A program made the translations under genes and the position numbers. Below the pieces are notes generated by a model that was not told the origin of the DNA, searched no databases, and worked only from the letters and a program-made list of their open reading frames with translations. A stretch of DNA of 64,000 bases. Origin: Streptomyces inhibens. Lineage in GTDB: Bacteria > Actinomycetota > Actinomycetes > Streptomycetales > Streptomycetaceae. The stretch spans positions 1-64,000 of the forward strand of contig NZ_QUAC01000073.1 in assembly GCF_003389455.1 (NCBI RefSeq), in the 5' to 3' direction. The first letter of the stretch is position 1. Every line of letters starts with the position of its first letter. Shown piece by piece: positions 9,634 to 17,642 of this stretch.

Positions 9634-11082
9634 TCAGGCTCGTACGCTTCCGGCCCACACCTCGGGGAGGCGTCCGGCCCACGGGCGTGCGCGTTCCAGT
9701 TGGCCCGCGAGTCGGAAGAGGATGTCCTCTCTGCCGTAGGCGGCGGCGAACTGCACGCCGATCGGCATTCCGGTGGCCGGATCGCTCTCCAGAGGGACGG
9801 ACATGGCGGGGGTGCCCGCCACGTTGAATGCCGCGGTGAAGGGTGAGCGGTGGAAGAGGTGGGCCAACCAGGAGCGGCCGTCGGTTCCCTTCAGGCCCCG
9901 CGTGTAGGTGCCGAGCGCTCTGGGCAGTTCCGGCAGAGTCGGCGTCAGCAGGACGTCGTGAACAGTGAAGGAGCGGGCCAGCTGGCGGGCCACGCTGTTG
10001 CGGACGGCGAGCGCCCGCACGAACTGGTCTGCCGTCACCCGGCGTCCGTAGTCGTAGGAGGCGAGCATCTCGGGCTCGACGGTGGAGGCGTCCACGGGCC
10101 GGTCGAAGGCCGCGGCGAAGTCGTCGATCCAGGTGACCAGGTTGGCACTCCAGATCCGGGCATTGGCCAGGACGAAGTCCTCCCAGTCGACGCCCAGCCG
10201 TACTTCGGCGCTCTCCACGTGGTGGCCCAGCGACTCCGCCAGTCGCGCGGTCCGCGTCGTCGCCGCCGTGATCGGTGCGTCTACGGTTCGGCCGCTCCAG
10301 GGGGTGGTGAGCACTGCGATGCGGAGCCGGCCCGGGTCGCGGTCGGCCTCCTGCGTGTAGCGGCGCTCGGGCGGCGTGGCGGAGTACGGGTCGCCGGCCT
10401 CCGCACCCTGGACGAGATCCAGCAGCAGAGCGCTGTCGCGGACCGAGCGGCTGAGCGCCCCGTGCACGGCGAGGCCGTTGAACACCTCGTCGATGTCGGG
10501 TCCCATCGTCACCCGGCCGCGGGTGGGCTTGAGTCCGAACAGGCCGGTGCTGGCGGCCGGGACCCGGATGGATCCCGCGGCGTCGGTGGCGTGCGCCATC
10601 GGGACCATCCCCGCTGCCACCGCGGCGGCAGATCCTCCGCTGGAACCGCCAGGCGTGCGGGAGGGGTCCCACGGGTTGCGCGTGGGCCCATAGAGGATGC
10701 TTTCGGTGGTCGTGCTGTAGGCGAACTCCGGCGTGGCGGTGCGTCCCAGCGTCACCAGCCCGGCCCGGCGTATGCGCCGCATGAGCGAGGAATCCGCACG
10801 GGCGACATGGCCCGCGGCGAGGCGGCTGCCCAGTTCCGTGCGCTTGCCCGCCATCGCGATGGCGAGATCCTTGATCAGGAACGGTACTCCGCGCAGCGGT
10901 GCGCTTCCGGTGGCGGGAGCGTCCTCAGCTGGCCAGCTCTCCACCACCGCGTTCAGCACGGGGTTGACCGCCTCGATCGCCCGCCGGGCCGCCTCGGCGA
11001 GTTCCGCCGCGGTGACCTCCCTGCGGGCGACGAGTTCCGCGAGCCCTGTCGCGTCGTAGCTCACGTACTCCGAAAGATCCAT
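9634..11082 (-). CDS. Amidase (amidase-signature family)
   Basis: 482 aa. The Ser-cisSer-Lys triad is complete: Lys71 in GVPFLIKDL, Ser147 in the glycine/serine block RTPGGSSGGSAAAVAAG, and Ser171 in DAAGSIRVPAA; the spacings match characterised amidases. It hydrolyses carboxamides to acid and ammonia; substrate range is unknown. It has no signal peptide, so it is cytoplasmic. Divergent from the TetR gene at 11185 across a 38-bp palindrome, hence probably repressed by it. Confidence 0.92.
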   Translation of the reverse strand: MDLSEYVSYDATGLAELVARREVTAAELAEAARRAIEAVNPVLNAVVESWPAEDAPATGSAPLRGVPFLIKDLAIAMAGKRTELGSRLAAGHVARADSSLMRRIRRAGLVTLGRTATPEFAYSTTTESILYGPTRNPWDPSRTPGGSSGGSAAAVAAGMVPMAHATDAAGSIRVPAASTGLFGLKPTRGRVTMGPDIDEVFNGLAVHGALSRSVRDSALLLDLVQGAEAGDPYSATPPERRYTQEADRDPGRLRIAVLTTPWSGRTVDAPITAATTRTARLAESLGHHVESAEVRLGVDWEDFVLANARIWSANLVTWIDDFAAAFDRPVDASTVEPEMLASYDYGRRVTADQFVRALAVRNSVARQLARSFTVHDVLLTPTLPELPRALGTYTRGLKGTDGRSWLAHLFHRSPFTAAFNVAGTPAMSVPLESDPATGMPIGVQFAAAYGREDILFRLAGQLERARPWAGRLPEVWAGSVRA

Positions 11083-11113
11083 CCTGCTGCTCCCCAGCCC
11101 CTGCGATAACGGA

Positions 11114-11151
11114 CAGTCCTATGCGATACCGATCGGTATCGCATAGGACTG
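11114..11151. promoter_or_regulatory. 38-bp perfect palindrome, TetR operator
   Basis: A perfect dyad of 19 bp per half centred on GATC (core GATACCGATCGGTATC) in the 102-bp gap between the amidase and TetR starts. It should overlap both promoters, so bound repressor would block both genes. Such length without mismatch is unusual. Confidence 0.85.
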
Positions 11152-11184
11152 AGTGGTAACGTAGCACGGGATCAAGGAGGGCCG

Positions 11185-11838
11185 ATGGCCATGTCGAGCA
11201 GACAGCAACAGCCCGCCGCTGGAAACGGGTCGGCCGGCGAGGTGCAGCCGGGCCGCGAGCGACGGATCGCCGAACTGCCCCCGCGGGAAAGGATTCTCGA
11301 CGCGGCGGAGGAGCTCTTCGCACGCGAGGGAATCAACGCCGTCGGCGTCCAGGCGATCGCTGACCGCGCCCGGACGACCAAGATGGCGCTCTACCGCCAC
11401 TTCACCACGAAGGACGCCCTGATCCTGGAGTGGCTGCGGATCGTCGCCGCCGGCTACACGGCGGTCCTCGACCAGGCGGCGCGCGCCCACCCGGATGATC
11501 CCCGGGCGCAAATCCTGGACGTCACACGGCATTTCGCCGATGGGCTCTCCGAGATCTCCTACCGCGGCTGCCCGTTCGTCAACACCATCGCCGCCCTGCC
11601 CGACCGCGATCATCCCGCGCGCCGGCTTATCGCGGACCACAAGGCCGGCCAGGTGCGGCGTATCACCGACCTGTGCGCGCGGGCCGGGGTGCCCGATCCC
11701 GCGGGGGCGGCAGTCGCGGTCACCTTCGCGCTGGAAGGCGCCCAGGTCAGCGCCCAGAACGGGAGCGTCGAGCGGGCCGGTGAACGGCTCCTGTCCATGG
11801 TCACCGCGATTCTCGACGGGCGACTCTGCGAGAGCTGA
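11185..11838 (+). CDS. TetR-family regulator
   Basis: 217 aa. The HTH domain at about residues 35-80 reads RERILDAAEELFAREGINAV, GVQAIADRARTTKMALYRHF and TTKDALI. The C-terminal ligand domain contains YRGCPFVNTIAALPD, typical of the YxAF/LfrR-type branch of TetR. An unusually long, Gln/Gly-rich tail of about 30 residues precedes the HTH; an internal start is possible. Divergent from the amidase, with the 38-bp palindrome as the obvious site. Confidence 0.9.
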   Translation: MAMSSRQQQPAAGNGSAGEVQPGRERRIAELPPRERILDAAEELFAREGINAVGVQAIADRARTTKMALYRHFTTKDALILEWLRIVAAGYTAVLDQAARAHPDDPRAQILDVTRHFADGLSEISYRGCPFVNTIAALPDRDHPARRLIADHKAGQVRRITDLCARAGVPDPAGAAVAVTFALEGAQVSAQNGSVERAGERLLSMVTAILDGRLCES

Positions 11839-11840
11839 GA

Positions 11841-12162
11841 ACATCAGGGCGCGGGGCCAGGAGGAGCGGTTCGGCCACGGCATCGAGTCACGTTGCCGCC
11901 TGGCACTCATGCACTACAGCGCCCTGGTCGAGACCCCGGGCATCGAGGTACGGACGTATCGAGGTACGGACGTACTGTCTACAACTCGCTCCACCAGGCG
12001 GACGATCAGCAGCTGGTCAACGCCCACGTCTGGGGCGTGAACGCGTACGGCGTCCCGGTATGGCATCTTCGCCGGAACCGGGAGGGCGGCATGTTCGACA
12101 CCTAGGCCGAGAGCTTCGACGTGGTGTGCGCGACAGCGAAGCCCGTACGACAGGACGGCTGA
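11841..12162 (+). pseudogene. Remnant of an XRE-type regulator C-terminal half
   Basis: The C-terminal end of a conserved actinobacterial HTH-regulator family is recognisable in pieces: RCRLALMHYSALVETPGIEV in one frame, then VYNSLHQADDQQLVNAHVWG and VPVWHLRRNREGGMFDT in another. A TAG at 12103-12105 replaces an expected Tyr, and AESFDVVCATAKPVRQDG follows to TGA at 12162. A 16-bp tandem duplication lies at the frame switch. The DNA-binding domain is missing. Family assignment is from memory of such C-terminal motifs. Confidence 0.55.
11942..11973. repeat. 16-bp tandem duplication
   Basis: ATCGAGGTACGGACGT occurs twice head to tail (11942-11957 and 11958-11973) inside the regulator remnant. 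Sixteen is not a multiple of three, so it disturbs the frame, although removing one copy does not alone restore it. Confidence 0.9.
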
Positions 12163-12515
12163 CCGTGGCGCGAACCGAGTACTACGCCGGCCGAACGCCG
12201 ACCGGTGGGCGTCCCTGCCTGACCATGGCACCCCTCGTCGCCGCCGCGGCCCCACACAGTACCGGCCGACGCAGCGAGCGGGCTATCGCAGCAGTAAGCG
12301 CCTCGCACCTGACTCCCCATCAGTAAAGTCAGCATTGGGTCGGCATCAGCCCTGCCAGACCTGGTTTCGCCCCGCCGAACGTGTATATGCCCGGAGCGAC
12401 CGACTCAGTAGCTCTGACCTGCATGCTTGCCGCGCCATCTGGGGCGATCATAGAGTCACACCACCTGGGACGTGCAGGTGTCGTTGTCATCCACCGTGCG
12501 AGGGGTTACGGGAAC
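12163..12515. other. Gap with no recognised gene
   Basis: 353 bp between the regulator remnant and the DCC-family gene. Short open frames here lack third-position bias, and I see no repeat, hairpin or family motif. Confidence 0.5.
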
Positions 12516-12911
12516 ATGCGGAGGCAACCCGTACTGGTCTACGACGGAGACTGTGCTTTCTGCACTTCCTCGGTCCAGTTCGCGGAGCGACGCCTCCGCC
12601 CGCGCTGTGAAGCGGCGCCATGGCAGTTCACCGATCTGGAGGAGCTGGGCGTTACGCAACAGCGTGCCGAGCACGAAGTGTTGTGGGTGACGCCGAATGG
12701 ATCCGTGCACGGTGGAGCCCAGGCTGTCGCCAAGCTGCTGCTGAGCGCACATGGCGGGTGGCCGCTCGTGGGGGCCTTGCTCACCCTCCCGCCCGTGCGC
12801 TGGTTCGCTCGCGGTGTGTACAGGGTCGTCGCGAACAATCGGCAGAAGATGCCGGGCGGCACACCGGCCTGTGCGCTGCCCGCCTCCCGCGCCACGCAGA
12901 AGCAGGGGTAG
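12516..12911 (+). CDS. DCC-family thiol-disulfide oxidoreductase (DUF393)
   Basis: 131 aa. The hallmark YDGDCAFC stands at residues 9-16, with the C-terminal RGVYRVVANNRQKMPG-type block of the DUF393/DCC family (YrdC-like small redox proteins). The two cysteines of the family name are in DGDCAFC. I use the ATG at 12516, directly before the conserved block; upstream frame residues look non-coding. It stands alone, followed by a simple-repeat region. Redox partner unknown. Confidence 0.82.
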   Translation: MRRQPVLVYDGDCAFCTSSVQFAERRLRPRCEAAPWQFTDLEELGVTQQRAEHEVLWVTPNGSVHGGAQAVAKLLLSAHGGWPLVGALLTLPPVRWFARGVYRVVANNRQKMPGGTPACALPASRATQKQG

Positions 12912-12982
12912 CGGCCACGGTCGGCGCCCTTCCGGCTGCGCCGAGGCGCGGTCGTGCAGACGCCTGGTCGCGCAGACGCGTC

Positions 12983-13037
12983 GTCGGCAGTCGGCAGTCG
13001 GCAGTCGGCAGTCGGCAGTCGGCAGTCGGCAGTCGGC
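12983..13037. repeat. 7-bp tandem repeat, about 7.9 copies
   Basis: GTCGGCA repeated seven times plus six bases, without a mismatch, in the gap between the convergent DCC and transpeptidase genes. The rest of the 12912-13235 gap holds nothing recognised. It looks like a variable-number repeat, not a CRISPR: there are no spacers. Confidence 0.95.
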
Positions 13038-13235
13038 GTGATGACGGCACGGCGCCCGGTGGCTTTCGTGCCATCCGGGCGCTCGATCCCCGTTGTCCGC
13101 CGCCGTTGTCCCGCTCCCTCATCCCACGCTCGTCCCACGTCGCTTCGTGAGGTCAGCCCGTGGTGGCCGGCATACGCGCCCGCCGCCGAACGGCTCCCTG
13201 GCCCTGTTGCAGAGTCCGGCCGGCGTGGGCCGTTC

Positions 13236-13967
13236 TCAGGTCCCGGACTTGCGGCCGTAGACGTAGACGTCATCACCATTCTTCAGCAGCGACCAGTACT
13301 TCTTCGCGTCGTTGCTACGCATGTTGACGCAGCCGTGCGAGCCAGGGGCCGACCAGACGCTGCCGCTGATGGAGTGGAACGCCTGGCCGCCGTCGAAGAA
13401 CTGGCTGTACGGCATGGGCACGTCGTAGATGGTCGAGACGTGGTGCAGGTTGCGCCAGTAGATCTTCTTGGCGCCGGTGCGGGTCTCGTAACCGTCGCGG
13501 CCGCTGCGGATCGGCACCGGCCCGAACACCAGCCTTGATCCGTCCTGGATCCAGCTGAGCTGGCGGGTCAGATCGACGCAGGCTATTCGCCCCTTGTTGG
13601 TGGGGCACTTGTGGGCCTTGTTCGGGTTGTGCCCGGCCGCCTGCTGCTGTGCGACGACGCGCATGACGCCCCAGGTGACGGGGCCTGCGTAGCCGATGTT
13701 CGGGGTGATGCCGTGACTGGTCTGGAAGGCACGGATCGCCCGGCAGTCCGCCGCCGACTGCCGGCCGTCCACCCGAAGCCCGAGGAACTTCTCGGCTTGC
13801 TTCTGGTAGGGGCCGCGGTTCGCGGTGCACGCGGACGCGGTGGCGGCCTGGGCGGTGGAACCGAAGGCCACCGTCAGCGGAACGGTCAGTGCCGTGAGGG
13901 CGAGCGCCGCGCCCGCTCGGCGGACGGCGCGGGGCCGCCGTATACGCAGGTTCAATCGTCGTTTCAT
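13236..13967 (-). CDS. Secreted L,D-transpeptidase (YkuD) with N-terminal PG-binding-like region
   Basis: 243 aa from the ATG at 13967. Residues 1-42 form a signal peptide (basic MKRRLNLRIRRPRAVRR, hydrophobic ALALTALTVPLTV, cleavage near AQAA). A peptidoglycan-binding-like segment follows (FLGLRVDGRQSAADCRAIRA, GYAGPVTWGVM). The YkuD domain ends with the catalytic block SAPGSHGCVNMR, whose Cys forms the acyl-enzyme, preceded by AFHSI. The enzyme makes 3-3 cross-links or related transfers in cell-wall peptides outside the membrane. A longer upstream frame exists, but the signal peptide fixes this start. Confidence 0.92.
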   Translation of the reverse strand: MKRRLNLRIRRPRAVRRAGAALALTALTVPLTVAFGSTAQAATASACTANRGPYQKQAEKFLGLRVDGRQSAADCRAIRAFQTSHGITPNIGYAGPVTWGVMRVVAQQQAAGHNPNKAHKCPTNKGRIACVDLTRQLSWIQDGSRLVFGPVPIRSGRDGYETRTGAKKIYWRNLHHVSTIYDVPMPYSQFFDGGQAFHSISGSVWSAPGSHGCVNMRSNDAKKYWSLLKNGDDVYVYGRKSGT

Positions 13968-14242
13968 GCCCTGTACGACTGTTTGCCCGACCCGCCGGTT
14001 GCAGGCGTGACCGACCCGAAATATCTGATACGCCGTACCGTGGCCGGGCCGTCGGGGGACGCGCGCCACACCTTCCGACCTTTTCGTCAGGTCCCGGCCC
14101 ATCGGGCTCGTCACGGCCTGGGCTGGTCCCGTCACGGTCAGGGCGGGGGCTCGTCATAGCCAGGGCCTGTCCGGTCAGCCCGGTAGCCCTCCCGGGAAGG
14201 GATGGGGCAGCCGGTTCCGTCCACCCCACCAGGCTGAAGTGA

Positions 14243-14354
14243 TCATGCGTATCTGACCGACGAGCAGGCCGTCACCTACGGGCCTGCTTCGGCGAACTGC
14301 CCACGCGCCCGGAGCAGAAGCGACCCTTCTTCCTGGACGATGACCACCACCGCG
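14243..14354 (+). pseudogene. Tn3-type transposase N-terminal scrap
   Basis: The plus strand encodes AYLTDEQAVTYG, then in the next frame CFGELPTRPEQKRPFFLDDD. Joined, these match the opening of Tn3-family transposases (DUF4158 region: LTDEQ..YGRFAGELPTRPELERFFFLDD). Only about 37 codons remain, with a shift near 14281, ending against the stop of the TetR gene at 14355. It marks a past Tn3-type insertion or deletion. Confidence 0.55.
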
Positions 14355-14930
14355 TCAGTGCTTGCCGGTGCTCAATCCGTCGAGAGCGAGATCGAGGAGG
14401 CGTTCGGCCTGCGCTCGCTGTTCGGGTTTTCCGGAGGTGAGTGCGATGCCGGTGAGGCCGGCGAACATGTCGGTTGCGCCGATGTCCGACCGGATGGTGC
14501 CGGCGCTGACGCCGGCGTCGAGGAGAGAGGTCAGGGCGGCGAGCATCATCTCGTGGCTTTGGGCGTAGGGGTTGACGCCCGACTCGACGAGGGCCCGCAG
14601 GGCATCGGCCATGCCCAGTTTGGCGGTCGCATAGTCGATGAAGCGGCCCATCCAGGCGCGCAACGCCTCGCGCGGCGGCATGGTGGCCAGAAGGTCGGGG
14701 GCGGCGTCGCACAGCCGGCTCAGCTCGTTGCGGTAGGCGGCCTCGATCAGGATCTCCCGGGTCGGGAAGTTCCGGTAGAGGGTGCCGGTGCCCACGCCGG
14801 CCTCTTTGGCGATGCGTTCCAGGTGTGCGTCCAGTCCCTGTTCGGCGAAGACCCGCACCGCGGCGGAGAGGATCTTGTCGCGGTTCCGCTGCGCGTCGGC
14901 CCGTAGCGCGCGCCCTGTCTCTCTGGTCAT
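14355..14930 (-). CDS. TetR-family regulator
   Basis: 191 aa from ATG 14930. The N terminus is a standard TetR HTH: ALRADAQRNRDKILSAAVRV, FAEQGLDAHLERIAKEAGVG, TGTLYRNFPTREILI. The C terminal is of the TetR_C SbtR-like type (GVNPYAQSHEMMLAALTSLL, DAGVSAGTIRSDIGATD). A longer frame from 15023 exists but covers the likely operator. The gene diverges from the SDR at 15236, its probable target. Confidence 0.9.
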   Translation of the reverse strand: MTRETGRALRADAQRNRDKILSAAVRVFAEQGLDAHLERIAKEAGVGTGTLYRNFPTREILIEAAYRNELSRLCDAAPDLLATMPPREALRAWMGRFIDYATAKLGMADALRALVESGVNPYAQSHEMMLAALTSLLDAGVSAGTIRSDIGATDMFAGLTGIALTSGKPEQRAQAERLLDLALDGLSTGKH

Positions 14931-14957
14931 CGGCAGGTCTCCTGTCGTCACGGTTGC

Positions 14958-14979
14958 TAAGTGGAGGTGCACCCACTTA
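14958..14979. promoter_or_regulatory. Candidate TetR operator
   Basis: Inverted repeat TAAGTGG / CCACTTA (7 bp each, 8-bp spacer) 28 bp upstream of the TetR start, with a further half-site AAGTGG at 14989-14994. Bases 14980-15235 otherwise show no gene. Confidence 0.55.
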
Positions 14980-15235
14980 CAGTCGATGAAGTGGCGGCGC
15001 CTCCGGTTCCACTGTAAGGGCATGCACTGCCCCCCTTTCCGCTTCCCCGAAGGGGAGTGACTCCCCTACCCCGCGTCCCCCGACTGCCGCCGAATAGGCG
15101 CCGCAGCCGGCCCCGGGAATCAAGGGGTGCGCCACCAGTTCCGGCGTTGTTGCGGATTGAGCCTTTACATCCCTACTCGCAGTGCCCGCGGCAAAGCACC
15201 GCGTGAGCAACCAAGAAACGTCACGGGAGATATAG

Positions 15236-15997
15236 ATGAGCCTCTCGCTCGAAGGAAAGGTCGCCGTTGTCACGGGCGGCGCGTCAGGGGTCGGCCTGGG
15301 TATCGCCCAGGAATTCGTGGAGCACGGCGCCCGCGTCGTCATCACAGATCTCCAGCAGGCGCAGTTGGACGAAGCGGTCGCGATGATCGGAGCGAACTGT
15401 TCAGGAATCGTGGCTGATGTCACGAACCTCGCGGAGATGGAAGCGATGTACCGGGAGGTGATGCGGCGGCATGGGCGGCTCGACTCTGTCGTGGCCAACG
15501 CCGGGATCGGCGATCACTCCCCGCTCGGCTCGATCACGGAGGAGCAGTTCGACCGGACCTTCAACGTCAACGCGAAGGGCGTCCTGTTCACCGTCCAGCC
15601 GGCGCTGCCGCTGCTGCCGCCCGGCGGAACGGTCGTCATCATCGGGTCGACGGCTTCCATCCAGCCTCCGCGCGGGATGAGCATGTATGGCGGCGCGAAG
15701 GCCGCGGTACGCAATTTCGTCCGGGGCTGGATCCAGGACATCAAGGGGTCAGGCGTCCGGATGAACGTGCTCAGCCCTGGGGCGGTCGACACCGAGTCTC
15801 TCCGGCGCGCTCTGGGACAGGCGTTGGGAGCCGATCAGGTCGACGCCGCGGTCAAGTCCATGGGCGAGGGCAACCCCACAGGGCGGGTCGCGCAACCCCG
15901 CGAGATGGGAAAGGCCGCGGTGTTCCTCTCCAGCGACGCCTCAAGCTTCATCACCGGCGTGGAGCTCTTTGCGGACGGCGGGATGGCGCAGGTGTGA
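15236..15997 (+). CDS. Short-chain dehydrogenase/reductase (classical SDR)
   Basis: 253 aa. Cofactor motif TGGASGVG at about 13-20, ITDL after beta-2 (Asp suggests NAD(H) preference), NAG at 89-91, catalytic Ser in IIGSTAS and YGGAK as YxxxK; the C terminus FITGVELFADGGMAQV is typical. It oxidises or reduces an alcohol/ketone of unknown identity. Divergent from the TetR gene at 14355-14930, and its end lies 56 bp from the stump of a flavin monooxygenase on the other strand. Confidence 0.92.
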   Translation: MSLSLEGKVAVVTGGASGVGLGIAQEFVEHGARVVITDLQQAQLDEAVAMIGANCSGIVADVTNLAEMEAMYREVMRRHGRLDSVVANAGIGDHSPLGSITEEQFDRTFNVNAKGVLFTVQPALPLLPPGGTVVIIGSTASIQPPRGMSMYGGAKAAVRNFVRGWIQDIKGSGVRMNVLSPGAVDTESLRRALGQALGADQVDAAVKSMGEGNPTGRVAQPREMGKAAVFLSSDASSFITGVELFADGGMAQV

Positions 15998-16053
15998 GGC
16001 ACGGGCTCGTGCGCAACGCTGCGAACGATCGGCGGCTTCGCGGCAGGTGCTGT

Positions 16054-16359
16054 CACCTCGGGCCGGCTGCCGTCGTCGCCGCTGTCCTCCCACCGGACGG
16101 TGGCGTCCTTGTAGAGGATGCGCATGGCCTCGCCGCCGGGGTGGACGATCCCGCGGAACTGGTCGTGGAGGCCGGCGGCCCGCAGTGCCGCCTGGCCGGA
16201 CTCCTCGTGTATGTCCAGCATGCCGCCCTGGTCGCGGGCGGTGGGCGAGGCGTCGAGGTCGTAGACGGCCGCTTCGATCCCGTGGAAGTGCAGTACGCGG
16301 GCGAGCGTCAGGCCGCCGAGACCCGCGCCGACCACGGTGATCGACTGGCGTGATGACAC
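16054..16359 (-). pseudogene. FAD-dependent monooxygenase, N-terminal fragment
   Basis: About 102 residues: SITVVGAGLGGLTLARVLHF (FAD GxGxxG fold), AVYDLDASPTARDQGGMLDI and HEESGQAALRAAGLHDQF, as in TetX/PHBH-type monooxygenases. After RPEV the homology stops, although such enzymes run to about 380 residues. The rest has been lost at the junction with the SDR gene. The TetR gene just upstream (16393-17109), reading the same way, may have been its regulator. Confidence 0.7.
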
Positions 16360-16392
16360 TTTCGTGACTCCCGGGTGCAGTGTGATGACGGA

Positions 16393-17109
16393 TTACGACT
16401 TGCCGCCTTCGGGCGATGCGGTGTCCGGCCTGGGTGTGTGCAGCGAACCGTTGATCAGCACATGGAAGCCCCAGGCCAGGCGAGCCTGGCCGGACCCGGA
16501 GAGCAACTCGGTGCCGAGCGCGGCGATGTGCGGGTGCGTCTCGCTGGAAGCGGTCCGTAGCGCCGTGGTGAGGGCATCTTGTTCGGCCTGGGCGGCGGCG
16601 GCCCGGTCGGGGGTGGCGTGCTCGGCCGCGGTCGCGGTCCCGAACTGCAGCAGCAGGTCGAGCACCCACGCCGCACGGTCGTCCGGGATGCCGCCCTCGC
16701 CGAGCAGCGACAGCAGCGCCTCCAGCAGGTCCAGGTAGCGCTGCCCGGAGGGGCGGGCGACCAGGGCCGACTGGGCGAGACCGGGGTGTTCGAACAACAC
16801 CGTCGTATAGGAGGTGAGAACCTGTACGACCCGGTCACGCCAGTCGCCGGTGGCCTCGACCGGACTCAGGTCGACCGCTCCGAGCAGCTCGTCGAGGACC
16901 GCCGCGTGCAGCTCGGCGGTGTTGCGGACGTAGACGTAGAGCGAAGCCGGCCCGGTGTCGAGCTCCTGCGCGAGGCGACGCATGGTGACCCGTTGCAGGC
17001 CTTCGGCGCGCATGAGCTCGACCGCGGTCGCGATGATGCCGGTCCGGGTCAGCGCCGGTTTCGACGGTCGTTCCCGGCGGCTCCGCCGTGCATCGGAGTG
17101 TGCTGTCAT
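16393..17109 (-). CDS. TetR-family regulator with tetracycline-repressor-like C domain
   Basis: 238 aa from ATG 17109. HTH at about 20-65: ALTRTGIIATAVELMRAEGL, RVTMRRLAQELDTGPASLYV, YVRNTAELHAAVLDE. The C-terminal helices resemble TetR_C_1 (VQVLTSYTTVLFEHPGLAQS, WVLDLLLQFGTATAAEHA). An array of palindromic half-sites sits immediately before the start, indicating autoregulation. The adjacent monooxygenase, a typical partner, is only a stump, so this may now be an orphan regulator. Confidence 0.9.
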   Translation of the reverse strand: MTAHSDARRSRRERPSKPALTRTGIIATAVELMRAEGLQRVTMRRLAQELDTGPASLYVYVRNTAELHAAVLDELLGAVDLSPVEATGDWRDRVVQVLTSYTTVLFEHPGLAQSALVARPSGQRYLDLLEALLSLLGEGGIPDDRAAWVLDLLLQFGTATAAEHATPDRAAAAQAEQDALTTALRTASSETHPHIAALGTELLSGSGQARLAWGFHVLINGSLHTPRPDTASPEGGKS

Positions 17110-17121
17110 GTATCCAAGGTA

Positions 17122-17165
17122 ACGAACACGTTCGTAGCGAACAAGTTCGTTACGAACGTGTTCGT
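17122..17165. promoter_or_regulatory. 44-bp near-perfect palindrome of TTCGT/ACGAA half-sites
   Basis: The segment reads CGAACACGTTCGTAGCGAAC and onward to its mirror, with three mismatched pairs near the centre. It contains repeated ACGAAC/GTTCGT half-sites, 13 bp upstream of the TetR start at 17109. Two repressor dimers could bind side by side. Confidence 0.75.
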
Positions 17166-17254
17166 CAGCGATCTTCTCGCATCTGGCGGCGCACGCCGAG
17201 GCTGCGCGGGGATGTGACAAGGAGGCGGCGGGGATGCCGCAGACGGCACAGATA

Positions 17255-17285
17255 GCCAGATGACCAGATGACCAGATGACCAGAT
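17255..17285. repeat. 8-bp tandem repeat, 3.9 copies
   Basis: CCAGATGA three times plus CCAGATG, exact, in the leader region between the TetR and DinB genes. No coding role seen. Confidence 0.9.
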
Positions 17286-17486
17286 GCCACGAGAGGGGAT
17301 GCCAATAGCCCTGAGTCGCCATGCAGGCGGCATGAAGAGGCCGATCGAGTTCGGTGACTGGCGAAAATGCAGCCTCCCGGCCTGCCCTTCCCCATTCCTC
17401 CGCCCGACTTGCGACCATGAGCGAGCTGCCGGGGCTGACGCCTTCGGGTGCCTGGCCGCCGCCGGAGCGCGATACCGCGAGACGTC

Positions 17487-17566
17487 GGTCAACCGGGTAC
17501 CTCCGTCGACCGGATACCTCCGTCGGCCGGTTGCGCCGGTCAACCGGACATAGGCCGGTCGACCGG
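17487..17566. promoter_or_regulatory. Cluster of five GTCRRCCGG boxes
   Basis: Related boxes at 17487-17496, 17504-17513, 17521-17530, 17536-17547 and 17555-17566, the last a perfect CCGGTCGACCGG palindrome. Spacing is 7-17 bp, upstream of the DinB gene at 17643. It could be a regulator array or a decaying simple repeat. Confidence 0.45.
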
Positions 17567-17642
17567 CTACGTCGGTCACCAGCAAACGGTGTCCGTCCGC
17601 GGAACCTCGCGCGAAGATCTCCGTCGCCGTAAAGGAGCCTGT

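Noticed and set aside
12983..13037. CRISPR-like repeat
   Set aside because: Units are 7 bp and contiguous, with no spacers and no cas genes.
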